A stretch of 9,502 nucleotides of DNA from Azovibrio restrictus (GTDB taxonomy: Bacteria > Pseudomonadota > Gammaproteobacteria > Burkholderiales > Rhodocyclaceae). This document shows, piece after piece, positions 1 to 6,888 of this stretch; within the stretch, counting starts at the first letter, position 1, and each line of letters opens with the position of its first letter. The notes beneath the pieces are model-generated. The model was not told the origin of the DNA. It saw only the letters and a list, made by a program, of their open reading frames with translations, and did no database searches. Location of the stretch: assembly GCA_003252145.1 (NCBI GenBank), contig QKDJ01000306.1:1-9502 (forward strand). Reading direction: 5' to 3'. The translations under genes and the position numbers were made by a program.

Positions 1-917
1 GTCGGCAAGCCACAGGCCAGAGCTTCCAGGGCAGCATTGGGTCCGGGGTCATAGAGGGTAGGCAACTCAAAACCATCGGCTGCCCCATACCAAGGCAGCA
101 CATCCTTCTGGGGCCCTACAAACCTCACACGGCCAGCCAAACCCAGGCGATCTGCCATGGCCTGCATGGCCTTGAGTCGCCGATCTGCCCCGACAATAAC
201 GAGTTGTGCGTCCTGGCGCTCCATGGATGTCATGGCCTGAAGCAAGGCAGGTACGCCTTTGCGCTCGAAGCCACTGCCGACAAAAATTAGCAAAGGGGTA
301 TCAGGAGAGAGGCTTAACTGTTGGCGCATCTTTTCCCGATGCTGCATCGCCTGTTCTGGATGAAAGCGAGTCGTATCTACCCCGTTGTAGATGATTTCAA
401 TCTGCTCTGGAACCAATTGGTAATAGGTCTGAAGTTCCTCGGCCACCAATCGGGAATTGCAGATGACCTTACGCAAGGCCGGATGGGCAAACATTTCCGC
501 CTCCGTCTGCACCACATAACGATGATAGGGAGAACATTTCTGGGCCAAACGCCCCAGAGGTGAAAGCAGACGGCTGCGATGGTCCAACCAGGCTGCATGC
601 ACCCCATCGCCAGCCCGGTAGATCATGCAGCCCGGTATCCGTTCATGGGATTGCACAATGTCGTAGTCGCTAGAGGCCAGCAGTTGCTGCACCTCTCGAG
701 CAAAACTACGGTCCCGGGCTGAACGCCCCCCCCATATCCGGGAGAATGGAGGGTCACACGTAATCTGTCCAAATCCTGCCTGGGGCGCACCCACCCAACT
801 GCGGGTAATCAGGTCCACTTGGGTCCCCTCGCCTACCAGAGCATCCAGGGCCCGCTCCACAAAACGCTCAGCCCCTCCGTAAGGGTTATAGCGCTGACGG
901 ATGATGGCAATTTTCAC
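1..917 (-). CDS. WaaG-like GT4 glycosyltransferase (LPS core), 3' end cut by window edge
   Basis: GT-B fold, family 4 glycosyltransferase that probably adds a sugar to the LPS core at the inner membrane. 305 codons are visible, about four fifths of a usual 370-residue protein; the C-terminus lies beyond base 1. I translated it by hand with no break. The N-terminus has the acceptor-side motif RQRYNPYGGAERF (residues 8-19). HERIPGCMIYRAGDGVHAAWL (91-111) is typical of betaproteobacterial WaaG-like enzymes and aligns with the MPGLDVYFAAD region of E. coli WaaG. VGSGFERKGV (213-222) opens the nucleotide-sugar domain. The EX7E donor motif appears as D290-x7-E298 in YDPGPNAALEALACG, with Asp for the first Glu. 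The GTG start overlaps the upstream phosphatase stop (GTGA) and has a good AGGAG site 8 nt before it, so the start is well supported. The gene has lower GC than cobS/cobT and contains a G8 tract. The exact sugar and acceptor cannot be told. Confidence 0.88.
   Translation of the reverse strand, partial: MKIAIIRQRYNPYGGAERFVERALDALVGEGTQVDLITRSWVGAPQAGFGQITCDPPFSRIWGGRSARDRSFAREVQQLLASSDYDIVQSHERIPGCMIYRAGDGVHAAWLDHRSRLLSPLGRLAQKCSPYHRYVVQTEAEMFAHPALRKVICNSRLVAEELQTYYQLVPEQIEIIYNGVDTTRFHPEQAMQHREKMRQQLSLSPDTPLLIFVGSGFERKGVPALLQAMTSMERQDAQLVIVGADRRLKAMQAMADRLGLAGRVRFVGPQKDVLPWYGAADGFELPTLYDPGPNAALEALACGLP
726..733 (-). repeat. G8 homopolymer tract (coding sense) in the glycosyltransferase gene
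   Basis: The coding strand reads TGG GGG GGG CGT, giving I-W-G-G-R at residues 61-65. The frame is intact as given. Gain or loss of one base here would truncate the protein in its first fifth. Confidence 0.9.
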
Positions 918-1486
918 AGTCCTAACTCCTGACGAGTCGCAGCAGGTATCAGTAGCCCCCGTCCATCCCACTCTAGGGAAACAACCTGACCATAACCAGG
1001 ACGAACCCTCAACCATTCTGGACCCGTCAAGCCTAGAGCATCGGCCACCAACGCACGAATCACCCCGGCATGGGTCACCAGAACCAAGGGATCTTGACCC
1101 CTTACCAGTATTTCTTTTAGCGCCCCCTGAGCACGTTTTAACACCTGCCAAGCCGATTCCCCACCCGGTGGCGTGTAACCCGTTACATCAGCAGCCCATG
1201 CATTCAGAGCGGTTTCTCCAATTTCACCCCAAGAACGGCCTTCCCATTCGCCGAAATTCATTTCCTGCAGCCCTGAATGTCGTTGAGCCTCTGGATCAAT
1301 GGCTTGAGCCAATTTCAGACAACGTTGCAATGGGCTGCTCCATACATTGGCTACGGTAGGCACTCGACTACGCACCTGGGCCAAAACAAAGGAAATGGGT
1401 TCAGCAAGGGGTAAGTCAAGACTCCCGTAACAAGTAGCGTCCCCTCCGCTAGGCCGAGGATGACGGATCAAGTACAAAACTCTCAC
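914..1486 (-). CDS. cobC: CobC-like alpha-ribazole phosphatase, histidine phosphatase family
   Basis: Histidine phosphatase of 190 residues, about the usual family size. The likely role is removal of the 5'-phosphate from adenosylcobalamin-5'-phosphate or alpha-ribazole phosphate in the cytoplasm, the last step of nucleotide-loop assembly. Visible catalytic residues are R8-H9 (in LIRHPRP, the phospho-His motif), R55 in SSPLQR, E75 in LQEMNFGEWEG, and H139 in VTHAGVIRAL. The RHPRP form followed by CYGSLDLPL is typical of betaproteobacterial CobC-type proteins. The GTG start overlaps the acyltransferase stop (GTGA) and has AGGGAG 6 nt upstream. Its stop overlaps the next gene's start. The gene is separated from cobS by an acyltransferase and has that neighbour's lower GC and codon choice (AGA, TTA, GTT, ATT used freely). 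The family is certain. The substrate is inferred from the cob neighbours, and a different phosphatase role is possible. Confidence 0.82.
   Translation of the reverse strand: MRVLYLIRHPRPSGGDATCYGSLDLPLAEPISFVLAQVRSRVPTVANVWSSPLQRCLKLAQAIDPEAQRHSGLQEMNFGEWEGRSWGEIGETALNAWAADVTGYTPPGGESAWQVLKRAQGALKEILVRGQDPLVLVTHAGVIRALVADALGLTGPEWLRVRPGYGQVVSLEWDGRGLLIPAATRQELGL
926..930 (-). promoter_or_regulatory. Shine-Dalgarno site for the glycosyltransferase
   Basis: On the minus strand AGGAG lies 8 nt upstream of the GTG at 917, inside the 3' end of the phosphatase gene. Together with the GTGA overlap it fixes the glycosyltransferase start and suggests reinitiation by ribosomes finishing the phosphatase. 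Confidence 0.7.
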
Positions 1487-3465
1487 TCTGAACTCCCTGC
1501 TGATGACTGTATTGCTAATCTGGCCTTAAGTCTGGCGAGGAGAAACTCGGCACCATATCTATTAAGATGATCATCATCTCGGTACAACAACTGATTACCG
1601 ATGCGGGCATGACAATTTTCCTGGTCACAGAAATAGTCCATGGGGTCAAATATCTGCACCTCAGGAAAGCCGCTGAGTACTTGAGCTATTGCCTGCCGAT
1701 AATCTGCCTGCCGTTCCTCTACACGCGCCCTAGGCACCTGACAGCGATCTGAATCAGAGCCAAAGGACAAGGGACGGTCAATACAACGACGGGGAGAAAA
1801 ACCTAGCTCTGGTACCTGCAACATCAGGACAACTCTTTTGTCATGCAGGCGAAGCAATGCCAGAGTGGTCCGCAACCCGGCCTCAAAGGCCTCAGGATTA
1901 CTATCGATGGACGGCTGCCCTGGCGTCTCATAATGGAGTTGAACCTGATAATGCTCATTAGCACCAAATCCTCGTCCTGAGTAATACATGGCATAACGAG
2001 CCACAATCACAACAACTTGGCTGCTAGGCTTTCCAGTGGCGATTTCCATGGCTCGACCTACTGGGGAGGAACATTCCTTGTTCTCTCCTCTATCCAGGCG
2101 CCGCACACCCTTGAAGGGCAAACAACCGGACTGCCCGAGACTAACCCAGCCTACGTGATCGAATCTCGTATCTTCCATGGTTGTAAAACCTTGAGCCAAG
2201 GCACGGGCATGGCTATCTCCAAGCACAAAAATCAGCTTTTCTGCATCAGGGGAAACAGTCAGACAATGGCCGTCACGAATACCAAAATGACTCTTACACC
2301 CCTTTGTTTCCCACTTGGTCGGAGCAAATATCTGCTGGGCCTCCAAGACAAACCTAGCGCGTCCAGCGATACCATCATCATGCTTCACATAAAGAGCTAC
2401 CGAGGCCAGCAACATCCCGGTTCCAAGTAGTATCAGAGGAAGATGCCGCCATGGGTGAAAACGTAACCAACGCTCCCAATAGCGATAGCTCAGCCAGGCC
2501 AAAATAGCTGCCAGCACTACGATAAACACACGCACATACCACTCCAGTTCGCCCCCAACCAGAATGCGAGGGAAAGAGAGGAGAGGCCAGTGCCAAAGGT
2601 AAAAGGGATAGCTGATTAGTCCTAAAAATACCCAGGGCTGGCGTCCCAAGAATTGGCCCGGAAGGGTCTCAGGACCTGCTGCGATGAGACAGGCTGCGCC
2701 AAAAACCGGCATCAAGGCAGCATAGCCAGGGAATGGTGTATCTTGGTTAAGCAAGAACACACTGGCCAGTAGAAGGAACAATCCCAGCCATGCAAACTCG
2801 GCTCGAACTGTGCCAGGGAATCGCTTGCTACTAGCCAGCCAAGCTCCTACGAGTAACTCCCAGAAACGAGCATGAGGCAGGAAGAAGGTGGCACTGGAAT
2901 GCTGTTGTAGTCCGGCCAGATTGGCAATGAAAGACAACACCACCAAAGTGAGAACACCCACTTCAAACCAGTAAGAACGACGTAATAAGAAAACCAGGAA
3001 AAACGGCCAGAACAGATAAAACTGCTCCTCCACTCCTAAAGACCATAAATGCAGAAGAGGCTTGAACTCAGCCAACACATCGAAATATCCAGCCTCGCGC
3101 CAAAAGGCCCAATTGGCGTAAAACAAAGTTCCGGCAATTTCATGTCCTGCCAGTTGCTTGTATTCATCCGCTAACAGCAAAAAATACCCGGCCACCAAAG
3201 TAGCGGCCAGAACGAGCAGCAGAGAGGGAAAAATTCGGCGAATTCGGCGAGCATAGAAATCCAGATAGGAAAAACTACCCTGCTCATGAGCCCTGAGAAG
3301 TATTCCTGTTATGAGATAGCCGGAAATCACAAAAAAAACATCAACTCCAGCGAAACCACCGGGAAATAGCCCGGGGAAAGCATGGAAACCAACGACGGCC
3401 AGTACAGCAATAGCTCTCAAGCCATCGATATCGGCCCGGTAAAGAGGATGTGCAGCAGCGCCCAT
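1483..3465 (-). CDS. OafA-type O-acyltransferase: AT3 membrane domain fused to C-terminal SGNH domain
   Basis: 660-residue inner-membrane acyltransferase that probably O-acetylates a surface polysaccharide such as O-antigen or LPS. The AT3 domain (about residues 8-360, roughly ten hydrophobic segments) starts with YRADIDGLRAIAVL and has the family R-x10-H motif (R17, H28). It continues with GVDVFFVISGYLI (40-52), HLWSLGVEEQFYLFWP (139-154) and SYPFYLWHWPLL (285-296). After a linker comes a periplasmic SGNH domain (about 405-650) with GDSHAR (416-421, nucleophile S418) and a C-terminal D-D-D-H (630-633) that supplies the catalytic Asp/His. Both halves look intact, and length matches fused OafA-like proteins. 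The ATG shares one base with the cobS stop (TGATG), and its stop overlaps the cobC start (GTGA). The frame stays open about 200 codons further upstream, but that part is a shadow of cobS. GC is much lower than in cobS/cobT. Substrate is unknown; acetyl is the usual group. Confidence 0.92.
   Translation of the reverse strand: MGAAAHPLYRADIDGLRAIAVLAVVGFHAFPGLFPGGFAGVDVFFVISGYLITGILLRAHEQGSFSYLDFYARRIRRIFPSLLLVLAATLVAGYFLLLADEYKQLAGHEIAGTLFYANWAFWREAGYFDVLAEFKPLLHLWSLGVEEQFYLFWPFFLVFLLRRSYWFEVGVLTLVVLSFIANLAGLQQHSSATFFLPHARFWELLVGAWLASSKRFPGTVRAEFAWLGLFLLLASVFLLNQDTPFPGYAALMPVFGAACLIAAGPETLPGQFLGRQPWVFLGLISYPFYLWHWPLLSFPRILVGGELEWYVRVFIVVLAAILAWLSYRYWERWLRFHPWRHLPLILLGTGMLLASVALYVKHDDGIAGRARFVLEAQQIFAPTKWETKGCKSHFGIRDGHCLTVSPDAEKLIFVLGDSHARALAQGFTTMEDTRFDHVGWVSLGQSGCLPFKGVRRLDRGENKECSSPVGRAMEIATGKPSSQVVVIVARYAMYYSGRGFGANEHYQVQLHYETPGQPSIDSNPEAFEAGLRTTLALLRLHDKRVVLMLQVPELGFSPRRCIDRPLSFGSDSDRCQVPRARVEERQADYRQAIAQVLSGFPEVQIFDPMDYFCDQENCHARIGNQLLYRDDDHLNRYGAEFLLARLKARLAIQSSAGSSE
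1493..1498 (-). promoter_or_regulatory. Shine-Dalgarno site for cobC
   Basis: On the minus strand AGGGAG lies 6 nt before the GTG at 1486, within the last codons of the acyltransferase gene. It supports GTG as the real start and translational coupling. Confidence 0.65.
3331..3338 (-). repeat. T8 homopolymer tract (coding sense) in the acyltransferase gene
   Basis: The coding strand reads GTT TTT TTT GTG, encoding VFFV within the conserved DVFFVISGYLI block (residues 42-52). The frame is intact as given. A slip would remove nearly the whole protein. Confidence 0.9.
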
Positions 3466-4223
3466 CAGCCCGGCAGCCGGGCCAGCAGCCCCAGGTAGAA
3501 GGCCAGTTCGGCTGCCTGTTGCACGGCCCCCAGGCAATCTCCCGTGTAGCCGCCGATCCAGCGCATGAAGAAGCGGGCCAGCAGGAAAGTCACCAGCCCG
3601 GCCAGTGCCAAGCCCAGCAACATGGGCCAGAAGGGCAGGAGCAGGCAGGGCAGCAGGGCGATAGCCGCTGCCACGTCCAGGGCCCTGGGGGAAATGCGGG
3701 TGGCCAGGGGCTTGGACTTGGAACTGGCGTCCTCCCGCACGTAATCCATGACGAACAACAGGGCAGTGGCGCAGAAGCGGGATACCGCATGGGCCCCCAG
3801 CAGGGCCATGAACACCCAGGTGTTGGGCAATTCCACCAGGGCCATGAAGCGCCCCAGCAGGGTCAGCACCAGGACGATCACGCCAAAACTGCCCACCCGG
3901 GAATCCTTCATGATTTCCAGGATGCGTTCCTTGTCCCAACCCCCGCCGAAACCGTCGGTCATGTCCGCCAGGCCATCCTCGTGGAAGGCGCCGGTGACCA
4001 GGATGGTGGCCCCCAGGGCCAGCAGGATGGCGATGGTCTTGGGCCAGAACAGGCTGGCCACCAGCCACACCAGGGCGCCGATCAGGCCCACCACCAGACC
4101 CACAGCCGGGAAATAACGGGCGGAACGATTCAGCTGGGCGTCGCTATGTCCCACCCAGGCCGGCACCGGCAGACGGGTGAAAAAGCGCAGGGCGCCGAAA
4201 AAGGATTCCAGTTCCTGGCGCAT
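3465..4223 (-). CDS. cobS: Adenosylcobinamide-GDP ribazoletransferase (cobalamin synthase)
   Basis: CobS, 252 residues, an integral inner-membrane enzyme. It joins adenosylcobinamide-GDP to alpha-ribazole (or its phosphate) to make adenosylcobalamin (phosphate). The sequence shows the family N-terminus (FFGALRFFTRLPVP, 8-21), the hallmark acidic motif HEDGLADMTDGFGGGWDKER (81-100), KDSRVGSFG (106-114), and GGYTGDCLGAVQQ (224-236) near the C-terminus, with several hydrophobic membrane segments between. Length is normal for the family. The ATG lies 6 bp after the cobT stop, with AAGGA about 10 nt before it, inside the end of cobT. The stop shares a base with the next start (TGATG). GC and codon use match cobT and not the acyltransferase that follows. 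The call is secure. Confidence 0.96.
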   Translation of the reverse strand: MRQELESFFGALRFFTRLPVPAWVGHSDAQLNRSARYFPAVGLVVGLIGALVWLVASLFWPKTIAILLALGATILVTGAFHEDGLADMTDGFGGGWDKERILEIMKDSRVGSFGVIVLVLTLLGRFMALVELPNTWVFMALLGAHAVSRFCATALLFVMDYVREDASSKSKPLATRISPRALDVAAAIALLPCLLLPFWPMLLGLALAGLVTFLLARFFMRWIGGYTGDCLGAVQQAAELAFYLGLLARLPG

Positions 4224-4229
4224 GGCGGC

Positions 4230-5279
4230 TTATTCCTTGTCCGCCACGCCGGCCGACTCGAAACTGGCCATGTCATTGAGAAAGGCCACAGCGGCCTGTA
4301 ACAGGGGATAGGCCAGGGCGGCCCCCGTTCCTTCCCCCAGGCGCAGGCCCAGATCCAGCAAGGGTTGCGCCCCCAGAGCCTCCAGCACGGCCCTGTGGCC
4401 GGGCTCGGCAGAACGGTGGCAGAACACGCAGTAATCGGTGAGGGCCGGATGCAGGCGGGCCGCCACCAGGGCAGCGGCGCTGACGATGAAACCGTCGATG
4501 AGCAGCAACATGCCCGCTTCGGCTCCCGCCAGCATGGCCCCGGCCATCATGGCGATTTCCAAGCCGCCAAACTCGGCCAGGGCTTCCAGGGGATCGGCGC
4601 TCCCGGCTGGCAGCCCGGCCCGGGCCACGGCCTGGGCCAGCAGGTCCCGCTTGCGGGCCAGGCCCGCGTCATCCAGGCCGGTTCCCCGTCCCACCCCGGC
4701 TTCCAGGGAAAGTCCGGTCAGAGCATGGGCCAACAGGGAGGCCGAGGCGGTGTTACCGATGCCCATCTCGCCAAAACCCAGCACATTGCAGCCCTGGGCT
4801 ACCAAGGCGCGAGCCATTTCAGCACCCCGTTCCAGGGCCAGATCCCTCTGCTCGGCGGTCATGGCGGGAGCCCGCAAATAGCTGGCCGTACCCGGCGCCA
4901 CCTTGGCCTGCATCAGGCCGGGCCGGGGTTCGAAATCGTGGGCCACCCCCGCATCTACCACGGACAGGGTCAAGCCGTTGGCCCGGCAGAACACATTGAT
5001 GGCCGCGCCGCCCGCCAGAAAGTTTTCCACCATCTGCCAGGTCACATCCTGGGGATAGGCAGACACTCCATCCTTGGCCGCCCCGTGATCCCCGGCAAAG
5101 ACCAGCATGTGGGGATGGTTCAGGCGGGGCTCCAGACGCTGCTGCACCAAACCCGCCTGGAGGGCCAAAACCTCCAGCTGTCCCAGGGCCCCCACCGGCT
5201 TGGTTTTCCGGTCAATCTTGTTCTGCAGGGCAGGACGCAGGGCCTGATCGGGGGCGGCAATCTGGAAGCGGGGCAGCAT
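4230..5279 (-). CDS. cobT: Nicotinate-nucleotide--dimethylbenzimidazole phosphoribosyltransferase
   Basis: CobT, 349 residues, cytoplasmic. It transfers phosphoribose from nicotinate mononucleotide to dimethylbenzimidazole, giving alpha-ribazole phosphate, the lower ligand of cobalamin. Visible family motifs are [10 protein letters not shown] (27-36), [20 protein letters not shown] (60-79), [16 protein letters not shown] (168-183), GRGTGLDD (197-204), [12 protein letters not shown] (284-295) and [14 protein letters not shown] (314-327). E316 aligns with the catalytic Glu317 of Salmonella CobT. Length is standard. It is first in the minus-strand run that continues into cobS. No strong Shine-Dalgarno sequence is visible before the ATG. 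A perfect TATAAT lies about 50 bp upstream of the start codon, in the 110-bp gap shared with divergent cobU. Confidence 0.97.
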   Translation of the reverse strand: MLPRFQIAAPDQALRPALQNKIDRKTKPVGALGQLEVLALQAGLVQQRLEPRLNHPHMLVFAGDHGAAKDGVSAYPQDVTWQMVENFLAGGAAINVFCRANGLTLSVVDAGVAHDFEPRPGLMQAKVAPGTASYLRAPAMTAEQRDLALERGAEMARALVAQGCNVLGFGEMGIGNTASASLLAHALTGLSLEAGVGRGTGLDDAGLARKRDLLAQAVARAGLPAGSADPLEALAEFGGLEIAMMAGAMLAGAEAGMLLLIDGFIVSAAALVAARLHPALTDYCVFCHRSAEPGHRAVLEALGAQPLLDLGLRLGEGTGAALAYPLLQAAVAFLNDMASFESAGVADKE

Positions 5280-5329
5280 GATGAGGGAAGCCTGTGAAAA
5301 GCCCTTGGGAATTGGGGCGAAGGGCAGGC

Positions 5330-5335
5330 ATTATA
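5330..5335 (-). promoter_or_regulatory. Candidate -10 box (TATAAT) of the cobT operon promoter
   Basis: On the minus strand the gap reads GCGTATAATGCC, a perfect sigma-70 -10 hexamer about 50 bp before the cobT start, giving an untranslated leader of roughly 45 nt. No convincing -35 is present: at 17-bp spacing the hexamer is GGTGGG, and the nearest TTGAGG is 23 bp away. If real, this promoter may depend on an activator. Confidence 0.4.
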
Positions 5336-5352
5336 CGCCTCCGGACTTGTCT

Positions 5353-5377
5353 CCCACCCCTCAACCCCTCCACTCCC
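5353..5377 (-). other. G-quadruplex motif in the cobT/cobU divergent gap
   Basis: On the minus strand four G tracts of 3, 4, 4 and 3 bases are separated by loops of 6, 4 and 1 nt (AGTGGA, TTGA, T). This meets the usual G3+N1-7 pattern. It covers the place where the -35 element of the TATAAT at 5335-5330 would be. The pattern is seen directly; folding and function are inference. Confidence 0.45.
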
Positions 5378-5389
5378 GGCTTGCATATC

Positions 5390-5944
5390 ATGGCTGAACT
5401 CATCATCGGCGGCGCCCGCTCCGGCAAGAGCGCCCATGCGGAAAAACAGGCCCTGGAGGCCGAGACCCAAGGCCTGCGGGTGATCTATGTGGCCACGGCC
5501 CAGGCCGGTGATGGAGAAATGCAGCGGCGGGTCCGCCACCATCGGGAACGCCGTCCCGCCCACTGGCCCACGGTGGAAGAACCCCTGCATCTGGCCCGGG
5601 TGCTACAGCAACAAGCGGCAGCGGACACCTGCATCTTGGTGGACTGCCTGACCCTGTGGCTCACCAATCTGCTCTTTTCCGGCCAGGGTGCGGCCCAGGT
5701 GGAGGCGGGAGCAGCCCTGGACTGTCCGCTTTTTCAAGGGGAAATCCAGGCCCTGGTGGATGTCCTGCCTGGACTGCCGGGGCAGGTGATCCTGGTTTCC
5801 AACGAGGTGGGCTGGGGCATCGTGCCCATGGAACGCTTGTCCCGGGCCTTTGCAGATGAACAAGGACGACTCAATCAGCGGGTGGCTGCCGTCTGCCAGG
5901 GCGTTACCCTGGTGGCCGCCGGTCTGCCTCTCAAACTCAAATAG
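5390..5944 (+). CDS. cobU: Bifunctional adenosylcobinamide kinase / adenosylcobinamide-phosphate guanylyltransferase
   Basis: CobU/CobP, 184 residues, cytoplasmic. It phosphorylates adenosylcobinamide and then adds GMP, giving the adenosylcobinamide-GDP used by CobS. The protein opens with the P-loop GGARSGKS (7-14), followed by YVATAQAGDGEM (33-44) and RRVRHHRERRPAHW (46-59). H50 aligns with His46 of Salmonella CobU, the guanylylated residue. VDCLTLWLTNLL (84-95) and VSNEVGWGIVPMERLSRAF (136-154) complete the family pattern. The ATG at 5390 is preferred: the frame is open to 5294, but the extra 32 residues match nothing in the family and run through the promoter region. No clear ribosome site precedes the ATG. 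It diverges from cobT and overlaps the end of thrB by 8 bp tail to tail. Confidence 0.96.
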   Translation: MAELIIGGARSGKSAHAEKQALEAETQGLRVIYVATAQAGDGEMQRRVRHHRERRPAHWPTVEEPLHLARVLQQQAAADTCILVDCLTLWLTNLLFSGQGAAQVEAGAALDCPLFQGEIQALVDVLPGLPGQVILVSNEVGWGIVPMERLSRAFADEQGRLNQRVAAVCQGVTLVAAGLPLKLK

Positions 5945-6875
5945 CGGCCAGTCGGCAAACCAGCAGGCGCCGGAATTCCTCCGGATCCTTGGCCAGCACC
6001 AGCTCCCCGCTTCTGGGCGCCAGAGCCACTTGCAGGCGGGAAAGCCAGAAGCGCAGGGCCGCCGCCGCCAAGGCGCCGGGCCAGGCCTGGCGCTCTTCTG
6101 CCGTAAGAGGACGCACGGCCTCGTAACCGGCCATTAGCGCCTGTTCCCGTCCGGCATCCGGAGCACCGGACCCGTCCAGGCACCAGTCATTGACGGTCAC
6201 GGCCAGATCGAAAAGCAGGGCGTCGGTGCCGGCAAAGTAGAAATCCAGCAGGCCGCCCAGTTTTTGGCCATTCTCTTGCCCATCCCAGAGCACATTGTCC
6301 CGGAACAGGTCCGCATGGATCAGGCCTTGGGGCAACTGGCTCCAGGGCAGAGTTCCGTCCAGCGCCAGAGCCTGTTGCAGGGTGGCGCGGGCCTCTTGAT
6401 CCAGATGCCCTTCCATTTCACGAGCCGCCTGACGCCGCCAGGCCAGGCCCCGGCCATGGACCGGCGCGCCCGGAAGACCGGCACAGAGCAGATGGAAACG
6501 GGCCAATTGCTGCCCTATGGTATGGCACTGGTCGGCATCCACCTGCTCCTGGGGAGCGCCCGGCAGACGGGTCAACAGGGCTGCTGGTTTGCCAGCCAGG
6601 GGATGTTGAAAGTGACCCGCCTGATCCCCCAGTGGCCGGGGGCAGGGAAAACCCTCCCCGGCCAGTCGGGCCTGCAGCTGCAGGTAGAAATCCAGGGCGG
6701 CCCCATGCAGGGCTTCGAACACGGTCAGGACGTAACGCCCCTGGGTGGTATCCACGAAGTAATTGGTGTTTTCGATGCCGGCGCTGATGCCCTGGTAGGA
6801 CAACAATTCACCGACCTGAAAACGACTCAGCCAGGCTTGGAGTTCCGCCTGGCTGACCGAGGTATAAACCGACAC
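5937..6875 (-). CDS. thrB: Homoserine kinase, APH-fold ThrB
   Basis: Cytoplasmic kinase of 312 residues that phosphorylates L-homoserine for threonine synthesis. It is the aminoglycoside-phosphotransferase-like type used by Pseudomonas and many betaproteobacteria, not the GHMP type of E. coli. Support: N-terminal SVYTSVSQAELQAWLSRF, glycine loop and nucleotide region GISAGIENTNYFVDT (29-43), Brenner motif H187-A-D-L-F-R-D-N (187-194) with catalytic D189, and LLDFYFAGTDALLFDLA (209-225) with metal-binding D211. The GTG start matches the family N-terminus and lies 13 bp after the stop of the DUF2782 gene, so the two are probably cotranscribed. No strong ribosome site is visible. The 3' end overlaps cobU by 8 bp on the opposite strand. 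Confidence 0.94.
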   Translation of the reverse strand: MSVYTSVSQAELQAWLSRFQVGELLSYQGISAGIENTNYFVDTTQGRYVLTVFEALHGAALDFYLQLQARLAGEGFPCPRPLGDQAGHFQHPLAGKPAALLTRLPGAPQEQVDADQCHTIGQQLARFHLLCAGLPGAPVHGRGLAWRRQAAREMEGHLDQEARATLQQALALDGTLPWSQLPQGLIHADLFRDNVLWDGQENGQKLGGLLDFYFAGTDALLFDLAVTVNDWCLDGSGAPDAGREQALMAGYEAVRPLTAEERQAWPGALAAAALRFWLSRLQVALAPRSGELVLAKDPEEFRRLLVCRLAAI

Positions 6876-6888
6876 GGAAGTCTCAGGC

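Noticed and set aside
901..1359. 152-residue plus-strand open frame opposite cobC
   Set aside because: Proline and histidine-rich with no recognisable fold; cobC carries all catalytic residues on the other strand.
3466..4068. Upstream extension of the acyltransferase frame, giving an 861-residue protein
   Set aside because: The extra 201 residues are a low-complexity G/P/H-rich shadow of cobS. The family N-terminus begins right after the ATG at 3465, which overlaps the cobS stop.
3450..4301. Long plus-strand open frame opposite cobS
   Set aside because: Rich in Q, G and H, with no domain pattern; antisense shadow of a GC-rich gene whose own product is certain.
4365..5297. 310-residue plus-strand open frame opposite cobT
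   Set aside because: Same Q/G/H-rich shadow composition; cobT on the minus strand has all its family motifs.
5294..5389. Longer start for cobU
   Set aside because: The added 32 residues match nothing in CobU and cover the divergent promoter gap.
5280..5389. Cobalamin riboswitch before cobT or cobU
   Set aside because: The gap is 110 bp, shorter than a typical B12 riboswitch, and I see no B12-box-like core on either strand.
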